A stretch of DNA of 64,000 bases. Origin: Aliishimia sp963678085. Lineage in GTDB: Bacteria > Pseudomonadota > Alphaproteobacteria > Rhodobacterales > Rhodobacteraceae. Position numbers and translations under genes: made by a program. The notes under the pieces were generated by a model, which saw only the letters and a program-made list of their open reading frames with translations, was not told the DNA's origin and ran no database searches. The DNA is taken from assembly GCA_963678085.1 (NCBI GenBank), contig OY782680.1, positions 620,001 through 684,000 of the forward strand, read 5' to 3'. Of the stretch, positions 61,403-64,000 are shown piece by piece. The number at the start of each line of letters is the position of its first letter. The first letter of the stretch is position 1.

Positions 61403-62977
61403 TTAATACCCAATCGCGCAGCCATCTTTGCGTGGATCTGATCCTGCCTCGAGCACGCCGCTGTCATGGATGCGAATGGCTTGGGCGCCGCCTATGGCGA
61501 CGTTGGGAATCTCGACCTTATGGCCTAGCTCAGCAAGTTCTGCGCGCACCTTATCGCTATAGCCGCGCTCGACTTGCATCACGCCCGTATCGCTAAAGCT
61601 GCGGGGGGCGTCGATGGCTTCTTGCGGGTCCATGCCAAAATCGACCGTATTGGTGACAAAGCGTGCATGCCCATTGGGCTGATACGCCCCGCCCATCACG
61701 CCAAAGGGCATAATCACCTTGCCGCCTTTCTCCAACATGCCGGGGATGATTGTATGCATGGGGCGTTTGCCAGGGGCCAACTCATTGGGATGGCCCGCCT
61801 CAAGCGAGAAACCCGCCCCGCGATTTTGGAACAGCACGCCGAATTTCTCACTGGCGATGCCCGAGCCGAAGCCATGGAAGATGGAATAAATCAGCGACAC
61901 CGCCATGCCGTCACGATCCACCACGGTGATATAGATTGTATCTTTATGCACGGCCTCGGAAATCGGGCGGGCCAGATCCATGGCGCGTTTGGGGTCAATC
62001 AGCGCGGCGAGCTTGTCAGCGGTTTCCTCGCTCAGCATATGCTTAAGCCGCGTGGTATGGTCGGCATCCGCGATAAAGCGATCACGCGCATCATAGGCGA
62101 GCTTGGCGGCTTCGGCTTCGATATGGGCGCGCATGGTGCCAAAGGGCTCCATCCCGGCAATATCGAATCGGGCCAGGATATTCAGCATCAAAATGGCGGT
62201 TGCACCTTGGCCGTTAGGCGGATGCTCCACCAGGTCGATATCTTTGTAACTGCCCGCGATCGGAATTGCGGGGGTGCAGGCCACCTCAGCAAAATCCTCA
62301 AGACTATGCACACCGCCTAATGCGCGCAGGGTGTTCACCATATCCTCGGCCACTTCACCCTCGTAAAATGCGGAGCGGCCCTGCTTCGCCACGCGGCGCA
62401 AGATCTCGGCTTGACCAGGGGCCCGGAAGGTTTCGCCATAGTGATAAGGCTTGCCATCCTTCAAATAGTGCTTGCCCGCATGCGCAAGGGGATTTCCTGA
62501 ATTTTGCCAATCAAAGGCGACGCGCGCAGCAACTGGCACGCCTTCCTCAGCGTAGTGAATCGCTGGGGCAAGGATGCGGTCCAAACCGAGCTTACCCTCT
62601 TGCGCTGCCAATGTGCAAAAAGCGTCCATGGCACCGGGGATCGTGACCGAAGCGGGAGCCCCATAGAGCGGCATTTTAGAAAGACCTTGTGCGCGCAGCG
62701 CCTCAGAAGAGGCCCCGGACGGGGCGCGCCCTGATCCGTTCAAAGCTTTGATTGGCGCGCCGGGGCGGGACCACAGGCAAAAGCAATCGCCGCCAATCCC
62801 GGTCATGGAGGGCTCGCAAATGCCGAGCATGATAGCGCCCGAAATCGCCGCATCCATCGCATTGCCCCCCGCCTTTAGGATCTCAATCGCCGCTTGCGCC
62901 GCCAAAGGATGTGAGGTCGCACATACCCCATTAGAGACCAAAACGGGCGAGCGCCCCGGCAAATGAAAATCCCGCAT
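61403..62977 (-). CDS. Gamma-glutamyltransferase family protein
   Basis: A 524-residue Ntn-hydrolase precursor that should cleave itself into two subunits. Family motifs include GGNAMDAAISGAIMLGICEPSMTGIGGDCF near 37-66 and NGQGATAILMLNIL. The processing site region reads KDTIYITVVDRDG with Thr347. Canonical enzymes have a TTH-type pair, with the second Thr as nucleophile; here that place is Ile348. No signal peptide is visible, so it is probably cytoplasmic. The ATG at 62977 follows AGGGAG. It converges on the amine operon and may free amino acids from gamma-glutamyl conjugates. Confidence 0.88.
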   Translation of the reverse strand: MRDFHLPGRSPVLVSNGVCATSHPLAAQAAIEILKAGGNAMDAAISGAIMLGICEPSMTGIGGDCFCLWSRPGAPIKALNGSGRAPSGASSEALRAQGLSKMPLYGAPASVTIPGAMDAFCTLAAQEGKLGLDRILAPAIHYAEEGVPVAARVAFDWQNSGNPLAHAGKHYLKDGKPYHYGETFRAPGQAEILRRVAKQGRSAFYEGEVAEDMVNTLRALGGVHSLEDFAEVACTPAIPIAGSYKDIDLVEHPPNGQGATAILMLNILARFDIAGMEPFGTMRAHIEAEAAKLAYDARDRFIADADHTTRLKHMLSEETADKLAALIDPKRAMDLARPISEAVHKDTIYITVVDRDGMAVSLIYSIFHGFGSGIASEKFGVLFQNRGAGFSLEAGHPNELAPGKRPMHTIIPGMLEKGGKVIMPFGVMGGAYQPNGHARFVTNTVDFGMDPQEAIDAPRSFSDTGVMQVERGYSDKVRAELAELGHKVEIPNVAIGGAQAIRIHDSGVLEAGSDPRKDGCAIGY

Positions 62978-63103
62978 GATCGACTCCCTTTTCCTGTTTG
63001 GCTGCATCAGATAGCCTGAGCGGCGGCTTGGCAAGAGCCATTGCGCTTGCACGCGCGCCGCCTGCTGTCTACATAGCACGCAACAGTCATGAGGAGGGCG
63101 CGC

Positions 63104-64000
63104 ATGCGGCGTGTTGTAGTGACGGGCCTCGGCATCGTCTCATCCATCGGGAATAATGCAAGCGAAGTGCTCAGCAGCCTCAAAGCAGGGCGCTCTGGGA
63201 TTGAGCATGCGCCGGAAATGGCTGAGCATGGGTTTCGCAGTCAGATCGCGGGAACGCTTAAGATTGATCCTGCCGAGCATATCGACAAACGCAGCCTGCG
63301 CTTTATGGGCCCTGGCGCGGCTTACGCGCATATCGCTATGCGCGAGGCAATCGCGGATGCTGGCCTTGAAGAGGCGGACATCGTGAACCCGCGCACGGGC
63401 CTTGTGGCGGGCTCTGGCGGCCCGTCAACATCTGCGATGTTGACCGCGCATCAAACGGTTCTGAAATCCGGGGCTACTAAGCGGATTGGCCCCTTTGCTG
63501 TGCCAAAATGCATGTCCTCAACCATCAGTGCGAATCTCGCGACGGCCTTTAAGATCAAGGGAATAAATTATTCGATCACCTCAGCCTGCTCGACCTCGCT
63601 GCATTGCATTGGCAATGCAGCTGAGCAGATCATGCTGGGCAAGCAAGATGTGATGTTCGCAGGGGGCGGGGAAGAGCTGGACTGGACGCTTTCCTGCCTC
63701 TTTGATGCAATGGGGGCGATGAGCTCAAAATATAATGACAGCCCAACGCGCGCTTCGCGCGCGTTCGATGCGGATCGTGATGGTTTTGTTATCTCTGGCG
63801 GTGGCGGTATCGTCGTGCTGGAAGAGCTGGGCCGCGCGCAAGCGCGCGGCGCAAAGATCTATGCTGAGGTGAGCGGCTACGCCGCGACCTCAGACGGGCA
63901 CGACATGGTCGCGCCCTCTGGCGAGGGCGGAGCCCGCGCGATGCGCGGCGCGCTAGCGACGCTGCCCGAAGGACGCAAAGTCGGGTATATTAATGCCCAT
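63104..64000 (+). CDS. fabB: 3-oxoacyl-ACP synthase I (beta-ketoacyl-ACP synthase), truncated by the window end
   Basis: The first 299 residues of a condensing enzyme of fatty acid synthesis. The active-site cysteine is Cys162 in SITSACSTSLHC. GGGEELDWTLSCLFDAMGAMS and AFDADRDGFVISGGGG are FabB-like rather than FabF-like, and the first expected histidine lies just at the window edge. The ATG at 63104 has GAGGAGG upstream; an ATG at 63089 would place that site inside the gene. The divergent gamma-glutamyltransferase gene lies 126 bases away, so fabA is not directly upstream. Confidence 0.92.
   Translation, partial: MRRVVVTGLGIVSSIGNNASEVLSSLKAGRSGIEHAPEMAEHGFRSQIAGTLKIDPAEHIDKRSLRFMGPGAAYAHIAMREAIADAGLEEADIVNPRTGLVAGSGGPSTSAMLTAHQTVLKSGATKRIGPFAVPKCMSSTISANLATAFKIKGINYSITSACSTSLHCIGNAAEQIMLGKQDVMFAGGGEELDWTLSCLFDAMGAMSSKYNDSPTRASRAFDADRDGFVISGGGGIVVLEELGRAQARGAKIYAEVSGYAATSDGHDMVAPSGEGGARAMRGALATLPEGRKVGYINAH

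Noticed and set aside
1..64000. CRISPR array, prophage or insertion sequence
   Set aside because: The only multi-copy repeats are single intergenic elements widely spaced, with no regular spacers; no transposase, integrase or phage structural gene was found.

Overview
The window looks like a chromosomal segment of a marine Rhodobacterales (roseobacter-type) alphaproteobacterium. Supporting signs are an RpoH2-type sigma factor behind a sequence that fits the Rhodobacter RpoE promoter, a CtrA-type TTAA-N7-TTAA box, a VPLPA-CTERM surface protein, the rpsA-ihfB-lapA-trpF order, a DUF3035 (BamF-like) lipoprotein and a DUF1674 SDH assembly factor. Coding density is high and many genes are coupled by ATGA overlaps. 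I see no insertion sequence, prophage, integrase, CRISPR array or rRNA operon.

1-13.8 kb: ABC exporter, acyl-CoA synthetase with a coupled HSL-type hydrolase, a histidine phosphatase with a tiny upstream ORF, rpoH2-chaN, a coupled DUF4173 membrane protein/response regulator/histidine kinase operon, then deoC followed by a two-domain ALDH16-type aldehyde dehydrogenase. 13.8-22.2 kb: a leftward housekeeping run (rsmB, heparinase-like, purH, lspA, BamF-like lipoprotein, paired M16 peptidases). 22.2-25 kb: sdhE-partner factor DUF1674, an AT-rich ankyrin gene, and a coupled GNAT/NTF2/LMW-PTP/UPF0262 cluster. 25-38 kb: proC, a cell-cycle-box-controlled VPLPA-CTERM protein, rpsA, ihfB, lapA, trpF, dapE, a TIGR04282 glycosyltransferase, rnr, a lytic transglycosylase, idi, rpiB and a frameshifted glpK. 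39-47.4 kb: two unknown envelope proteins, a surface-polysaccharide operon (two GT4 enzymes plus a DegT aminotransferase), an aldo/keto reductase, DUF4087, aroC, rpmJ and tRNA-Val(GAC). 47.4-53 kb: N-formylglutamate amidohydrolase, gpmI-envC-ctpA, and a VOC protein.

53-63 kb is the most unusual part: a rightward run of seven genes (flavin monooxygenase, RidA-like, DUF1028, LysR, a 6-S-cysteinyl-FMN/4Fe-4S amine dehydrogenase, a PLP decarboxylase, an M20 deacylase), the last three joined by ATGA overlaps, facing a gamma-glutamyltransferase-like gene. The dehydrogenase carries the active-site set (Gln60, Trp256, Asp354) that I associate with histamine dehydrogenase rather than trimethylamine dehydrogenase. 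I infer a deacylate-decarboxylate-deaminate route for an unknown N-acylated or gamma-glutamylated amino acid. The window ends inside fabB.

Non-coding structure is rich: five copies of a hairpin-plus-tail element, each downstream of a gene and in that gene's orientation; a second 60-bp repeat family (two copies, 50 of 60 columns identical), each followed by a strong hairpin; a three-way-junction-shaped palindrome behind the polysaccharide operon; and several likely operators.
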